64,000 nt of DNA from Oscillospiraceae bacterium (GTDB lineage: Bacteria > Bacillota > Clostridia > Oscillospirales > Oscillospiraceae): assembly GCA_017461585.1 (NCBI GenBank), contig JAFTYM010000005.1:27909-91908 (forward strand). Reading direction: 5' to 3'. The translations under genes were made by a program, and so were the position numbers. Below, piece after piece: positions 26,304 through 34,210 of this stretch (positions are counted from its first letter, which is position 1; the number at the start of each line of letters is the position of its first letter). The notes below the pieces were generated by a model, which saw only the letters and a list, made by a program, of their open reading frames with translations, ran no database searches and was not told where the DNA came from.

Positions 26304-27294
26304 CTAAAGTTCCCTCCTCATAGCGGATTTTTCTTGAATCGAGGTATGCCTTGATTCTGTAAACGGAGGCTTCATCGTCAGGTAGCTGTAAAAGCATCTG
26401 ACCGTAAGCCTTGCCGTCTATGTTCTTGGTGTCAGCGCCGAGAATGTTAACGGCTGTGTGACACTCAAGGGAAAGATTTGAGATTACAGGCTCGAAAGAG
26501 GAGTTACCGTCAAATACAATGCGGAGAAGCTGTTTTCCGTCAACTCTCTCAACTGCTGCGCTCTTGGGAAGGATAAGCTCACGAGCCATTGCGGACTTGG
26601 GAGCGAGAAATACTTCCTTAACCGTGCCTGTTTCGACCACTTCGCCCTTGTTTAAAACTGCTACCTTGTTGCAGATCTGCTCAACAACGCGCATTTCGTG
26701 GGTGATGACGATAATGGTTACGCCCATTGTTTCGTTGATGTGCTTTAAAAGATCAAGGATGCTGTGGGTGGTGGTGGGGTCTAGAGCAGAGGTTGCCTCG
26801 TCGCAGAGGAGCACCTTGGGGTCTGTTGCCAGCGCTCTTGCGATTGCAATACGCTGCTTCTGACCGCCGGAGAGCTGAGAGGGGTAAGAATCTGCCTTGT
26901 CGGAAAGACCGACAATTTCAAGAAGCTTCATTGCCTTTTCTCTTGCCTCTTTCTTGGGAACACCTGTTATCTCCATGGGATAGCAGATATTTTTAAGAGC
27001 TGTGCGCTGGGAGAGAAGGTTAAAGCCCTGGAAGATCATTGAAATTGAATGTCTGACATTTAAAAGCTCTTTGCGGCTTAAAGATGCCAGATCAACTCCG
27101 TCAAATAAAACGGAGCCTGATGTGGGGCGCTCAAGCAGGTTGATGCAGCGCACCAATGTGGATTTACCGGCACCGGACAGACCGATAATACCGAAAATAT
27201 CGCCGTCTTCAATGGTGAGGTTGACGTTTTTAACAGCTTCAACGTCTCCGCTCTCCATGGAGAAGGTTTTACAGAGATCAACAAGCTCTATCAT
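26293..27294 (-). CDS. metN: Methionine ABC transporter ATP-binding protein
   Basis: A 333-residue ATPase: Walker A GLSGAGKST, Q-loop IFQGFNLL, signature LSGGQKQR, Walker B VLLCDEATSALD and H-loop ITHEM, then a C-terminal NIL regulatory domain (about 255-333) that binds methionine and inhibits transport. I set the start at ATG 27294 (MIELVDLCKTF), with AAAGGAAG seven bases upstream; an upstream in-frame extension has no ribosome binding site and crosses the promoter. The leader is only about 50 nt and no SAM or T-box riboswitch fits. Confidence 0.95.
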   Translation of the reverse strand: MIELVDLCKTFSMESGDVEAVKNVNLTIEDGDIFGIIGLSGAGKSTLVRCINLLERPTSGSVLFDGVDLASLSRKELLNVRHSISMIFQGFNLLSQRTALKNICYPMEITGVPKKEAREKAMKLLEIVGLSDKADSYPSQLSGGQKQRIAIARALATDPKVLLCDEATSALDPTTTHSILDLLKHINETMGVTIIVITHEMRVVEQICNKVAVLNKGEVVETGTVKEVFLAPKSAMARELILPKSAAVERVDGKQLLRIVFDGNSSFEPVISNLSLECHTAVNILGADTKNIDGKAYGQMLLQLPDDEASVYRIKAYLDSRKIRYEEGTLDAN

Positions 27295-27351
27295 GTGTTT
27301 TCTTCCTTTATTTTTACTGCGAAAAATGCGATAAACGCAAAGTTTCATAAT

Positions 27352-27379
27352 ATTATACCACACAATTACAATGTTTCAA
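27352..27379 (-). promoter_or_regulatory. Promoter of metNIQ
   Basis: On the minus strand TTGAAA (27374-27379), 16-base spacer, TATAAT (27352-27357) with an upstream TG. The start site is predicted near 27345. Confidence 0.7.
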
Positions 27380-27483
27380 GAAAGTATTTTGTCATACTTA
27401 TAATATTTTTGTGATTTTGAGTGCATTTTTGATAAATAACAGTTATAATAGGTAAAAACGCATATAAAGGAGTGCTGCCTTTT

Positions 27484-28149
27484 ATGAATATATTTGATAT
27501 TTTAGGTCCTGTTATGGTAGGACCCTCCAGCTCACATACGGCAGGTGCAGCGCGCATGGGATATATGACGCGCAGACTTCTCGGTGAAGAGCCTGTACGC
27601 GCACATATCGGAATGTACGGTTCTTTTGCCGCAACAGGCAAGGGTCATGGTACGGACAAGGCTTTGGTAGGCGGTCTTATGGGAATGCAGCCTGACGATA
27701 TGGACATTCCCGCGAGCTTCAAAATTGCCAAAGAGCGCGGTCTTGAAGTTGAGATAGGCACCGTTACGCTGCGTGATGCACATCCAAACACAGCTGTCAT
27801 TACTGCCGAGGGCGCCAGCGGAAGAAGTGTAAAGGTGCAGGCTTCATCCTTGGGCGGCGGCAGAATAATGATAAACAAGCTGGATGACATTGAGGTCAAC
27901 TGCAGCTGTGAGATACCTACCCTTATAATACACAATCAGGACACACCGGGTTATGTAGCCGATATCACTCTGCGTCTTTTGGAGCATGATGTAAATATTG
28001 CCAACATGTCCCTTTACCGCCGCAAAAGAGGCGGCGTTGCGGTAATGGTAATTGAGGTGGATCAGCCTATACCTGCGGAGACAATAAAGCGTCTTGAGAG
28101 CCGAAAGGGCATTATAAAGGTTACTTACATCGATATTGGGGAGAACTGA
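27484..28149 (+). CDS. sdaAB: L-serine dehydratase, iron-sulfur-dependent, beta subunit
   Basis: A 221-residue subunit of the [4Fe-4S] enzyme that deaminates L-serine to pyruvate and ammonia. The N-terminal region shows GPVMVGPSSSHTAGAARMG; the C-terminal 75 residues form an ACT domain (TLIIHNQDTPGYVADITLRLL...VNIANMSLYRR) implicated in serine regulation. I prefer ATG 27484 over GTG 27472, which overlaps the AAAGGAG site itself. The alpha-subunit gene starts two bases after the stop. A TATAAT at 27444-27449 may be the -10 element; no good -35 is visible. Confidence 0.95.
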   Translation: MNIFDILGPVMVGPSSSHTAGAARMGYMTRRLLGEEPVRAHIGMYGSFAATGKGHGTDKALVGGLMGMQPDDMDIPASFKIAKERGLEVEIGTVTLRDAHPNTAVITAEGASGRSVKVQASSLGGGRIMINKLDDIEVNCSCEIPTLIIHNQDTPGYVADITLRLLEHDVNIANMSLYRRKRGGVAVMVIEVDQPIPAETIKRLESRKGIIKVTYIDIGEN

Positions 28150-28150
28150 T

Positions 28151-29017
28151 ATGGGATTTGGTTCATTAAAAGAGATACTAGCAGTATGTGAGCAGTATGA
28201 AATTTCATTTTGCGAGGCAGTACTGCGCGATGATATATCCGAGCGCGGAGTTACACAGGAAGAGTCCGTTTCTGAAATGAACAGGCTTTGGCAGCAGATG
28301 AAGCTATCTGCAAATAGCTATGACAGATGCGACCGATCTGCCAGCGGACTTTCAGGCGGTGACGGCGGCAAGATGCGTGACAGAGCAGACGCAGGCTGCA
28401 TCAGCGGCGGCTTTATGGGAAAGGTCATTGCATCTGCTCTTGAGATGGGCGAGTGCAACGCCTGCATGAAGCGTATCGTAGCTGCGCCTACAGCCGGCTC
28501 CTGCGGTGTTTTGCCTGCTGTGCTCATAAATTATGCAAATGAATATGATGCGCCTGAAGAGAAAATCGTAGAGGCTTTGTATACTGCTGCGGGCATCGGT
28601 CAGGTAATCGCAGAGAGAGCATCCATAGCGGGTGCAACAGGCGGATGTCAGGCTGAGATCGGAACAGCTTCAGCTATGGCTGCAGGTGCTGTTGTTTATC
28701 TTTCGGGAGGAGACAGCGAGGCAATATGCCACGCTGCGGCAATGGCGCTGAAAAACCTTATGGGTCTTGTCTGCGACCCTGTCGGCGGACTTGTAGAGGT
28801 GCCCTGTGTCAAGCGTAATGTTATCGGAGCTATCAACGCCATATCGGCTGCGGACATGGCGCTGGCAGGAATTAAGAGCAAAATTTTGCCAGATGACGTT
28901 ATAGATGCCATGAAGGATGTTGGTGATAAGATGCACTCATCACTTCGTGAAACAGGTGAGGGAGGAGTTGCAGGAACTCATTCTGCCCGGGAACAGATAT
29001 CAAAAATGCAGTTTTAA
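28151..29017 (+). CDS. sdaAA: L-serine dehydratase, iron-sulfur-dependent, alpha subunit
   Basis: The 289-residue catalytic subunit. Cluster ligands lie in AAPTAGSCGVLPAV, GATGGCQAEIGTA and CDPVGGLVEVPCVKR, all characteristic of the type-2 serine dehydratase alpha chain. GGGGAG is seven bases before ATG 28151. The gene ends in the typical GTHSAREQI region. The two-subunit form is common in anaerobic Firmicutes. Confidence 0.95.
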   Translation: MGFGSLKEILAVCEQYEISFCEAVLRDDISERGVTQEESVSEMNRLWQQMKLSANSYDRCDRSASGLSGGDGGKMRDRADAGCISGGFMGKVIASALEMGECNACMKRIVAAPTAGSCGVLPAVLINYANEYDAPEEKIVEALYTAAGIGQVIAERASIAGATGGCQAEIGTASAMAAGAVVYLSGGDSEAICHAAAMALKNLMGLVCDPVGGLVEVPCVKRNVIGAINAISAADMALAGIKSKILPDDVIDAMKDVGDKMHSSLRETGEGGVAGTHSAREQISKMQF

Positions 29018-29095
29018 GCTGAAAATTCTTTAACACTTTGGCTAAGTGATGTGCAAAATTGCATAAATATTTGATAAATATCCACAAATTAGAAA

Positions 29096-29131
29096 AAATC
29101 CACAAAAAAGTCTTGACTTTTTTGTGGATTT
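29096..29131. terminator. Long palindromic hairpin after sdaAA
   Basis: AAATCCACAAAAAAGT pairs with ACTTTTTTGTGGATTT (16 bp, loop CTTG). There is no separate T run, but the stem ends in T-rich sequence on both strands. It probably ends the sda transcript. The right arm contains TTGACT (29113-29118), a possible -35 for the riboswitch RNA; a convincing -10 was not found (TAGCCT at 29136 or TATATG at 29141). Confidence 0.55.
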
Positions 29132-29161
29132 GAAATAGCCTATATGTGCAACAAGTAAATA

Positions 29162-29332
29162 TTAAACGATAGAGGCGCGGTCATAATGAGTAATGCTTTG
29201 TAAAGTCGGCAAGCTGCAAAGCAAGAAAGGTGTGACTGCCGAAGTTACCGATTCCTTGCCGGGATAGGTCGCTGGGATGTCTGCAGAATATGCAGCGTAC
29301 TGTCACAAATTGTGGAGCGCTATCTTAATTAA
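29162..29332 (+). promoter_or_regulatory. Lysine riboswitch (L-box) aptamer
   Basis: Conserved L-box blocks appear in order: AGAGGCGCGGTCATAATGAG (from 29171), GTAAAG, GAAAGGTGTGACTGCCGAAG (from 29225), CGCTGGGATGTCTGCAG (from 29270), ACTGTCAC and TGTGGAGCGCTATC. The closing P1 helix is GATAG (29168-29172) with CTATC (29320-29324). It is followed by a terminator at 29367, so it should switch off transcription of the downstream amino-acid transporter when lysine is bound. Confidence 0.92.
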
Positions 29333-29366
29333 GTTTGTACGTGTATCTGTACAAATATAGATTTTG

Positions 29367-29395
29367 CCATAACGTTTCCACCGTTATGGTTTTTT
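29367..29395 (+). terminator. Riboswitch-controlled terminator
   Basis: CCATAACG pairs with CGTTATGG, followed by six T residues, 35 bases after the lysine aptamer and 52 bases before the transporter ATG. Confidence 0.85.
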
Positions 29396-29446
29396 ATTTG
29401 CCTGATGCGAGAAAGATAATCCATATTTTTTAAGGAGAGATTAATT

Positions 29447-30277
29447 ATGAAGAAGACACTTTGCTTGATCCTCGCACTTGTTATGATCGCCTCATGCCTC
29501 GTTGGCTGCGGCAAGAAGGACGACGACAATGTTCTCCGTGTTGCTATGGAATGTGCATACGCTCCTTACAACTGGACACAGAGCGACGACTCCAACGGTG
29601 CAGTTCCCATCGAAGGAACAGACAGCTATGCATACGGCTATGACGTTATGTGGGCTAAGAAGATCGCAGAGACTCTCGATAAAGAACTTGTTATTGTTAA
29701 GTCTGATTGGGACTCCCTCGTACCCGGCATCCAGTCCGGCGCATTTGATCTCGTTATCGCAGGTCAGTCTCCCACACCCGAGCGTGCAGCAGTTGTAGAT
29801 TTCACACTTCCTTACTACTATGCATCCATCGTTGTTCTGGTAAGATCTGATAACGCTTATGCAAGCGCAACAACAGTTGCAGACCTTGACGGTGCAGTTT
29901 GCACAAGCCAGATCGGTACAATCTGGTATGACACATGTCTCCCTCAGATCCCCAATGCTGAGATCCAGCCCGCACAGGAAACAGCTCCCGCAATGCTCAT
30001 CGCTCTTGACTCCGGCGCTGTTGACGTTGTTGTAACAGACCAGCCCACAGGTCTTGCAGCTCTCGAAGCTTATGACAACTTTGTTATGATCGAGATCCCC
30101 ATGGATCAGGGCGGCTTCCAGGTAACACAGGAAGACATCAACATCTGCATGTCCGTACAGAAGGGCAACACAGAGCTTGCTGATGCCATCAACGGTATTC
30201 TTGATGACTACACAGAGGAAGATTACAAGAATATGATGAACGAAGCTATTCTGCTTCAGCCTGTTACCGAAGACTGA
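29447..30277 (+). CDS. Amino-acid ABC transporter substrate-binding lipoprotein, probably lysine
   Basis: A 276-residue lipoprotein with lipobox ASCLVGC and a family-3 solute-binding domain: VAMECAYAPYNWTQ, YGYDVMWAKKIAETL, FDLVIAGQSPTPERAAVVDFT and DVVVTDQPTG. It binds a polar amino acid outside the membrane for the permease and ATPase encoded downstream. The lysine riboswitch in its leader makes lysine the best guess; sequence alone would fit any polar amino acid. AAGGAGAG precedes the ATG. A hairpin at 30294 separates it from the permease gene and should give excess binding protein. Confidence 0.88.
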   Translation: MKKTLCLILALVMIASCLVGCGKKDDDNVLRVAMECAYAPYNWTQSDDSNGAVPIEGTDSYAYGYDVMWAKKIAETLDKELVIVKSDWDSLVPGIQSGAFDLVIAGQSPTPERAAVVDFTLPYYYASIVVLVRSDNAYASATTVADLDGAVCTSQIGTIWYDTCLPQIPNAEIQPAQETAPAMLIALDSGAVDVVVTDQPTGLAALEAYDNFVMIEIPMDQGGFQVTQEDINICMSVQKGNTELADAINGILDDYTEEDYKNMMNEAILLQPVTED

Positions 30278-30293
30278 TTATTAAGTTTTTTCG

Positions 30294-30326
30294 CGAAAAC
30301 CTCCTTAAAATACAGGGAGGTTTTCG
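30294..30326 (+). terminator. Partial terminator between binding-protein and permease genes
   Basis: GAAAACCTCC (30295-30304) pairs with GGAGGTTTTC (30316-30325). Genes of one transporter lie on both sides, so it is probably leaky. Confidence 0.75.
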
Positions 30327-30362
30327 TTCGTGTTTGAAATAAATCCAATTTGGGAGTAAGTT

Positions 30363-31139
30363 ATGAAGTTTATTAATGATATACTTAAAATCATAACCGA
30401 ATACGGCTCTTCATACCTCACAGGTGCAGGCAATACTCTCCTGCTTGCGCTTATCGGTACTGTTATCGGCTGTATTATCGGTTTTGCCGTAGGTACTGTG
30501 CAGGCAACTCCTCTGCCGGAAAAGGGTGGAAAGAGAGTGCTTATGCGCATTGTACGCGGCATCCTTCGCGGATATGTAGAGATTTTCCGCGGCACACCTA
30601 TGATCGTTCAGGCTGTTTTCATCCACTACGGTATGTTTTACATGGGACTTAAGCCTGCTATCTGGTTTTCCGGTATTCTGGTCGTCTCAATCAACACAGG
30701 CGCATATATGGCAGAGACGGTCCGCGGCGGCATCATGTCCATCGACCAGGGACAGTTCGAAGGCGCTAAGGCTATCGGCATGACCCACAATCAGACAATG
30801 ATAAATGTTATTCTTCCTCAGGCGCTGAGAAATATTATTCCTCAGATCGGAAACAACTTTATAATCAACGTTAAAGATACCGCGGTTATGTCCATCATCG
30901 CTTTCATGGATCTTTTCAGCATCCACAAGAGCGTTGTCGGCAGCAACTACCTGTATTTCCCCTCCGCAGTTCTGACAATGGCTATCTACCTCACCATGAC
31001 ACTCGTCTCATCTGTTCTTCTCAGATGGTGGGAGGATAAGATGGCAGGCGATGCAAACTATGATATCGTCAACACCAAGGACACTCTTGCACAGACAAGC
31101 GGTCTTTACAGAGCAAAGAAAAAGGAGGCGAAGAGATAA
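30363..31139 (+). CDS. Amino-acid ABC transporter permease (HisMQ type)
   Basis: A 258-residue membrane protein with about five helices and the polar-amino-acid permease motif GQFEGAKAIGMTHNQTMINVILPQALRNIIP (EAA loop), preceded by RGTPMIVQAVFIHYG. The basic C-terminal tail (RAKKKEAKR) is cytoplasmic. Its stop codon shares a base with the ATG of the ATPase gene (TAATG), so the two are translationally coupled. Substrate is inferred as lysine from the upstream riboswitch. Confidence 0.93.
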   Translation: MKFINDILKIITEYGSSYLTGAGNTLLLALIGTVIGCIIGFAVGTVQATPLPEKGGKRVLMRIVRGILRGYVEIFRGTPMIVQAVFIHYGMFYMGLKPAIWFSGILVVSINTGAYMAETVRGGIMSIDQGQFEGAKAIGMTHNQTMINVILPQALRNIIPQIGNNFIINVKDTAVMSIIAFMDLFSIHKSVVGSNYLYFPSAVLTMAIYLTMTLVSSVLLRWWEDKMAGDANYDIVNTKDTLAQTSGLYRAKKKEAKR

Positions 31140-31879
31140 TGAGCCACAGCGTACTTGAGGTAAAAAACCTCTCCAAAACATTCGGTACACATCTGGTTTT
31201 GCAGGATGTGAGCCTTACGGTTAATCCCGGAGATGTTACAAGTATTATCGGCTCCTCCGGTTCCGGCAAGTCTACATTTTTAAGATGCATCAATCTGCTG
31301 GAAACTCCCACATCGGGACAGATCATCTTCCACGGCGATGAAGTTACAGCTCCCGGATTCGATGCCCCCTCTTACAGAGCAAAGGTAGGCATGGTTTTCC
31401 AGAGCTTTAACCTTTTCAACAATATGACAGTTCTTGATAACTGCCTTGTGGGTCAGACGAAGGTCCTTAAAAAGGACAAGAAGGATGCGCAGGATATGGC
31501 TATGATGTATCTCGAGAGAGTTGGCATGGCACCTTATATAAATGCACGTCCCTCTCAGCTTTCGGGCGGTCAGAAGCAGCGTGTTGCCATCGCAAGAGCA
31601 CTTGCTATGGAGCCTGAGATACTGCTCTTTGACGAACCTACATCCGCTCTCGATCCTGAAATGGTCGGTGAGGTTTTGGATGTTATGCATGACCTTGCGG
31701 GAAGCGGCATGACAATGCTGGTCGTAACCCACGAGATGGCATTTGCAAGAGATGTCAGCAACCATGTTGTTTTCCTCTCCGACGGACTTGTCTGTGAAGA
31801 GGGCAGCGCAGAAGAAATCTTCGGAAACCCCCAGCAGGAGAGAACAAGAGAATTTCTGGCACGTTATATGGCAAGATAA
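31139..31879 (+). CDS. Amino-acid ABC transporter ATP-binding protein
   Basis: A 246-residue ATPase with Walker A GSSGSGKST, VFQSFNLFNNM, signature LSGGQKQR, Walker B ILLFDEPTSALD and H-loop THEM. The D-loop and the MVGEVLDVM stretch are typical of the HisP/GlnQ group. AAAGGAGG within the permease gene precedes the ATG. It completes the riboswitch-controlled importer. Confidence 0.95.
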   Translation: MSHSVLEVKNLSKTFGTHLVLQDVSLTVNPGDVTSIIGSSGSGKSTFLRCINLLETPTSGQIIFHGDEVTAPGFDAPSYRAKVGMVFQSFNLFNNMTVLDNCLVGQTKVLKKDKKDAQDMAMMYLERVGMAPYINARPSQLSGGQKQRVAIARALAMEPEILLFDEPTSALDPEMVGEVLDVMHDLAGSGMTMLVVTHEMAFARDVSNHVVFLSDGLVCEEGSAEEIFGNPQQERTREFLARYMAR

Positions 31880-31890
31880 CTACACAGTTA

Positions 31891-31937
31891 AAGAACAGGC
31901 GTTTAGGGTGTACCCTTTACAACGTCTGTTCTTTTTT
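31891..31937 (+). terminator. Intrinsic terminator of the amino-acid transporter operon
   Basis: AAGAACAG-G-CGTT (31891-31903) pairs with AACG-T-CTGTTCTT (31921-31933); a small GGGT/ACCC hairpin sits in the loop and a T run follows. Confidence 0.85.
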
Positions 31938-31954
31938 GTATATTTTAAGAAAAG

Positions 31955-31990
31955 TGTAACCTAAGGATGCAAAAAGACGCTTATTATAGT
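31955..31990 (+). promoter_or_regulatory. Candidate autoregulated ECF-type promoter
   Basis: TGTAACC at 31955-31961 resembles the AAC-containing -35 element of ECF-type sigma factors. A TATAGT at 31985-31990 is present, but no sigma-A -35 stands at the right distance. Autoregulation by the downstream sigma factor is a guess. Confidence 0.3.
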
Positions 31991-32028
31991 GAAGGCCTTT
32001 TATTTTTGGAAGAAAGGAGATGAAAGCC

Positions 32029-32589
32029 TTGGATGACAACAGAATTGTTAAGCTGTATTTGGAAAGAGACGAAAGCGCAATCAGGGAAACTGCTGAAAAA
32101 TACGGAAACCGTTTGCGTACGTTGTCTTATGGAATAACCTGCGATGATCAGACTTCTGAAGAATGTGAAAATGAAACATATTGGCAGGCGTGGAATCTAA
32201 TTCCGCCCAATGAGCCTAGAAGCTATCTGTACGCTTTTTTGGCGAGGATAACCAGACATATTTCCATAAGCATCTGCAGAAACCGCAGCAGACTAAAGCG
32301 CAGCGCTTTTATCTGCGAATTGAGCAATGAACTTGAAGAGTGTATTCCTGATTCTTACGACATGGAGCGAAAGCTGGACGAAATAGCATTTGCCGAAGTG
32401 CTCAACGGTTTTCTTGCTGTGCTTGATAAGGAGAAGAGAAATATTTTTGTCCGCAGATACTGGTATTTAGATTCCATAGCAGACATCTCCAAGCGATTTG
32501 GTATTTCTGAGAGCAAGGTTAAAACAACTTTGCACCGATGCCGAAATCAGCTCCGCAAACACCTTAAAGAGGAGGGCTATGCTTTATGA
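32029..32589 (+). CDS. ECF-like RNA polymerase sigma factor
   Basis: A 186-residue sigma-70-family protein. A region-2 segment (YLERDESAIRETAEKYGNRLRTL...YWQAWNLIPP) and a region-4 helix-turn-helix (YLDSIADISKRFGISESKVKTTLHRCRNQLRKHL) are visible with no region 1 or 3. I chose TTG 32029 because AAAGGAG ends at 32019, nine bases upstream and directly abutting the ATG at 32020; the resulting MDDNRIVKLY start fits the family. Its stop overlaps the ATG of the next gene (ATGA), which encodes a membrane protein likely to restrain it. Confidence 0.88.
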   Translation: MDDNRIVKLYLERDESAIRETAEKYGNRLRTLSYGITCDDQTSEECENETYWQAWNLIPPNEPRSYLYAFLARITRHISISICRNRSRLKRSAFICELSNELEECIPDSYDMERKLDEIAFAEVLNGFLAVLDKEKRNIFVRRYWYLDSIADISKRFGISESKVKTTLHRCRNQLRKHLKEEGYAL

Positions 32590-33701
32590 ACGGACAAGAA
32601 CTTTTGGATAAAATGGGTTTTATCGATCCTGAGTATATTGAAAATGCGGCAGCCGAACCGAGGAAAATAAGGACGTGGGTAAAATGGTATGCAGTAGCTG
32701 CGTGTATCTGCATTATCATCGGCGGCGTGATATTCTGGGGTGCAGCTGGCGCAAGGGATATTACAAATCAGACAGACGGTACTGCTGACGCAGAGACGGA
32801 TTTTAATGAGCAGGATATTTCTGATGTTCAGATAACCGGCGAATCTCAGACCAATGAATCTGAAGATCAAAACGATGTAGAGGAAGAACAGGAGGAAGGG
32901 ATGTACATTCCCCCTATGGAGCTTCCGGATACAGTTGATACTGCCACGATGGATATGATAGGTGTAGTGGTATATAAAGGCGGTATTTATACTCAATCTT
33001 ATTCATATTTTGATGATGAGGCAGAGAGAATAAGACATCTTGTAGGGGAACATCTTGGTACGGCTACAGGCACGATCAATGAGTGGTCAAAGCAGGACGA
33101 TTATGCGCAGGAATTTGCGTCTTCCTTGTCCGGCGAAGTGTATACCGTAAACGGATATGATTCGGATTTTCGCATTTGTATCTGTATTGAATACACAAGA
33201 GAAGATGGAGAAAACTTTTTGATGATCCAGTTCCTTGACAGGCTCAACGGTATAACACTTGCGAACGGAGAGGGGCTGTTCGAGGACAGACTTCATATTC
33301 GTGAACGTACAGAGAAGATTCAGTGGCAGTCACACGATGAGTGGAATTATGGCGGAGAGGTGCACGGGATATCCTTTGATGATACAGAGTGGGAAGCCTT
33401 CCTTGATGTGTTGTACCGGGGAGAGCTTGTATACACATACGTGTATGATGAGAACGATCCCACCAAAGGATTTTATGAGGATAAACCGTACAGCAGTATA
33501 TTTGACAACCCAAATCAGGTGCATCTCATACTGAATATGGATGACGGAACAACAGTAAGATTGCGGCTTATTGAAGGCGGTTATGTGGGACTTGAGCACG
33601 TTGGATGGTGGTATTTTATTAAAATGCCGGGCGAAGCCTTTGATACAATATATGATGCCTGCGAAGGTACCCATATTGATGGTTGGGTAGTGGCAAGATA
33701 G
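32586..33701 (+). CDS. Putative membrane-bound anti-sigma factor with sensor domain
   Basis: A 371-residue protein: a short cytoplasmic N terminus (MNGQELLDKMGFIDPEYIENAA), a membrane helix at about 37-55 (WYAVAACICIIIGGVIFWGA), an acidic Glu/Asp/Gln/Thr-rich linker to about 105, and an extracytoplasmic domain of about 260 residues with no motif I recognise. The N-terminal pattern is common in Clostridia beside ECF-like sigma genes. Overlap with the sigma gene (ATGA) supports a sigma/anti-sigma pair. The signal sensed is unknown. Confidence 0.7.
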   Translation: MNGQELLDKMGFIDPEYIENAAAEPRKIRTWVKWYAVAACICIIIGGVIFWGAAGARDITNQTDGTADAETDFNEQDISDVQITGESQTNESEDQNDVEEEQEEGMYIPPMELPDTVDTATMDMIGVVVYKGGIYTQSYSYFDDEAERIRHLVGEHLGTATGTINEWSKQDDYAQEFASSLSGEVYTVNGYDSDFRICICIEYTREDGENFLMIQFLDRLNGITLANGEGLFEDRLHIRERTEKIQWQSHDEWNYGGEVHGISFDDTEWEAFLDVLYRGELVYTYVYDENDPTKGFYEDKPYSSIFDNPNQVHLILNMDDGTTVRLRLIEGGYVGLEHVGWWYFIKMPGEAFDTIYDACEGTHIDGWVVAR

Positions 33702-33703
33702 TA

Positions 33704-33742
33704 AAAAACAGCTCGAACGAAGTATATGTTCGGGCTGTTTTT
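33704..33742 (+). terminator. Intrinsic terminator after the anti-sigma gene
   Basis: AAAAACAGC-T-CGAAC pairs with GTTCG-G-GCTGTTTTT, with a nine-base loop and T-rich 3' side. Confidence 0.88.
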
Positions 33743-33831
33743 CCTATTGTTTAACTTGCATATTTTTTGCTTTTACGATTTAGTGAATGTGACAAAAATG
33801 TGTTTGTATGGTACTTATTGCCAAAAACCTA

Positions 33832-33860
33832 TTGACAAAACTATGCGACTTTTGTATATT
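33832..33860 (+). promoter_or_regulatory. Promoter of the unassigned structured RNA
   Basis: TTGACA (33832-33837), 17-base spacer, TATATT (33855-33860), overlapping a TATAAT at 33860-33865. The start site would be near 33867. Confidence 0.7.
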
Positions 33861-33866
33861 ATAATC

Positions 33867-34205
33867 ACAATCAACCGAAAGAGGTTGTTAAGATAAACGG
33901 ATTAGCATCTGTATTGAAAGAGGTGAGTCCCGTGAAATAAGCGGTACCGGCACTTTGAAAATAAGTGGCCCGGAGGAGTTTATGGGAGATGCGTGTAATC
34001 TTTTTATCAATCTTTTGAATTGCTGAAGTTGAACTTCAAACCCGATATTGAATGGAACAGATCTGACAGTCTCATGTGCAGATAAAGGGTCGGTGAGCGA
34101 GAGGAAGAGATGGAGGCGTAATTCAAAGAAAGGCAGGTAACCAATGATAGAACCCATCGCAAAGAGATAGCCCCTTGAATCACGTTTTGTGATCAGGGGG
34201 CTATT
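33867..34205 (+). ncRNA. Unassigned structured non-coding RNA of about 340 nt
   Basis: A stretch with its own promoter and intrinsic terminator but no convincing reading frame on either strand. Strong helices are visible. The 5' hairpin is CAACC/GGTTG (33872-33888). GATTA-GCATCT (33899-33909) pairs with AGATGC-GTG-TAATC (about 33988-34001), closing a domain of about 100 nt that contains the CCGG-CACTT/AAGTG-GC-CCGG hairpin. Later elements include GAAGTTGAACTTC, ATCTG/CAGAT and GATGG/CCATC. It lacks the marks of tmRNA (no TWC arm or CCA), RNase P RNA (no GAGGAAAGUCC), SRP RNA and 6S RNA. The downstream gene is convergent, so it is not a leader. I cannot assign a family; an Rfam class such as raiA or another large Firmicutes RNA is possible. 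Confidence 0.65.
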
Positions 34206-34206
34206 T
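34167..34206. terminator. Terminator of the structured RNA, facing sigE
   Basis: ATAGCCCC (34167-34174) pairs with GGGGCTAT (34197-34204), extended by TGA/TCA and TCAC/GTGA pairs; TTTCGTTTT follows on the plus strand. On the minus strand it lies just after the sigE stop. Confidence 0.85.
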
Positions 34207-34210
34207 CGTT

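Noticed and set aside
27295-27471. SAM or T-box riboswitch upstream of metNIQ
   Set aside because: The mapped promoter leaves a leader of about 50 nt, too short for either, and no motif is present.
33888-34157. An 89-codon minus-strand open frame within the structured RNA
   Set aside because: No ribosome binding site or family resemblance, and the plus strand has a promoter, long-range helices and a terminator.
33867-34205. tmRNA, RNase P RNA, SRP RNA or 6S RNA
   Set aside because: The size fits tmRNA or RNase P, but there is no tRNA-like TWC arm or CCA, no GAGGAAAGUCC core, no GGUCAGG...GGAAGCAGCC SRP loop and no 6S-type long central bubble that I can see.
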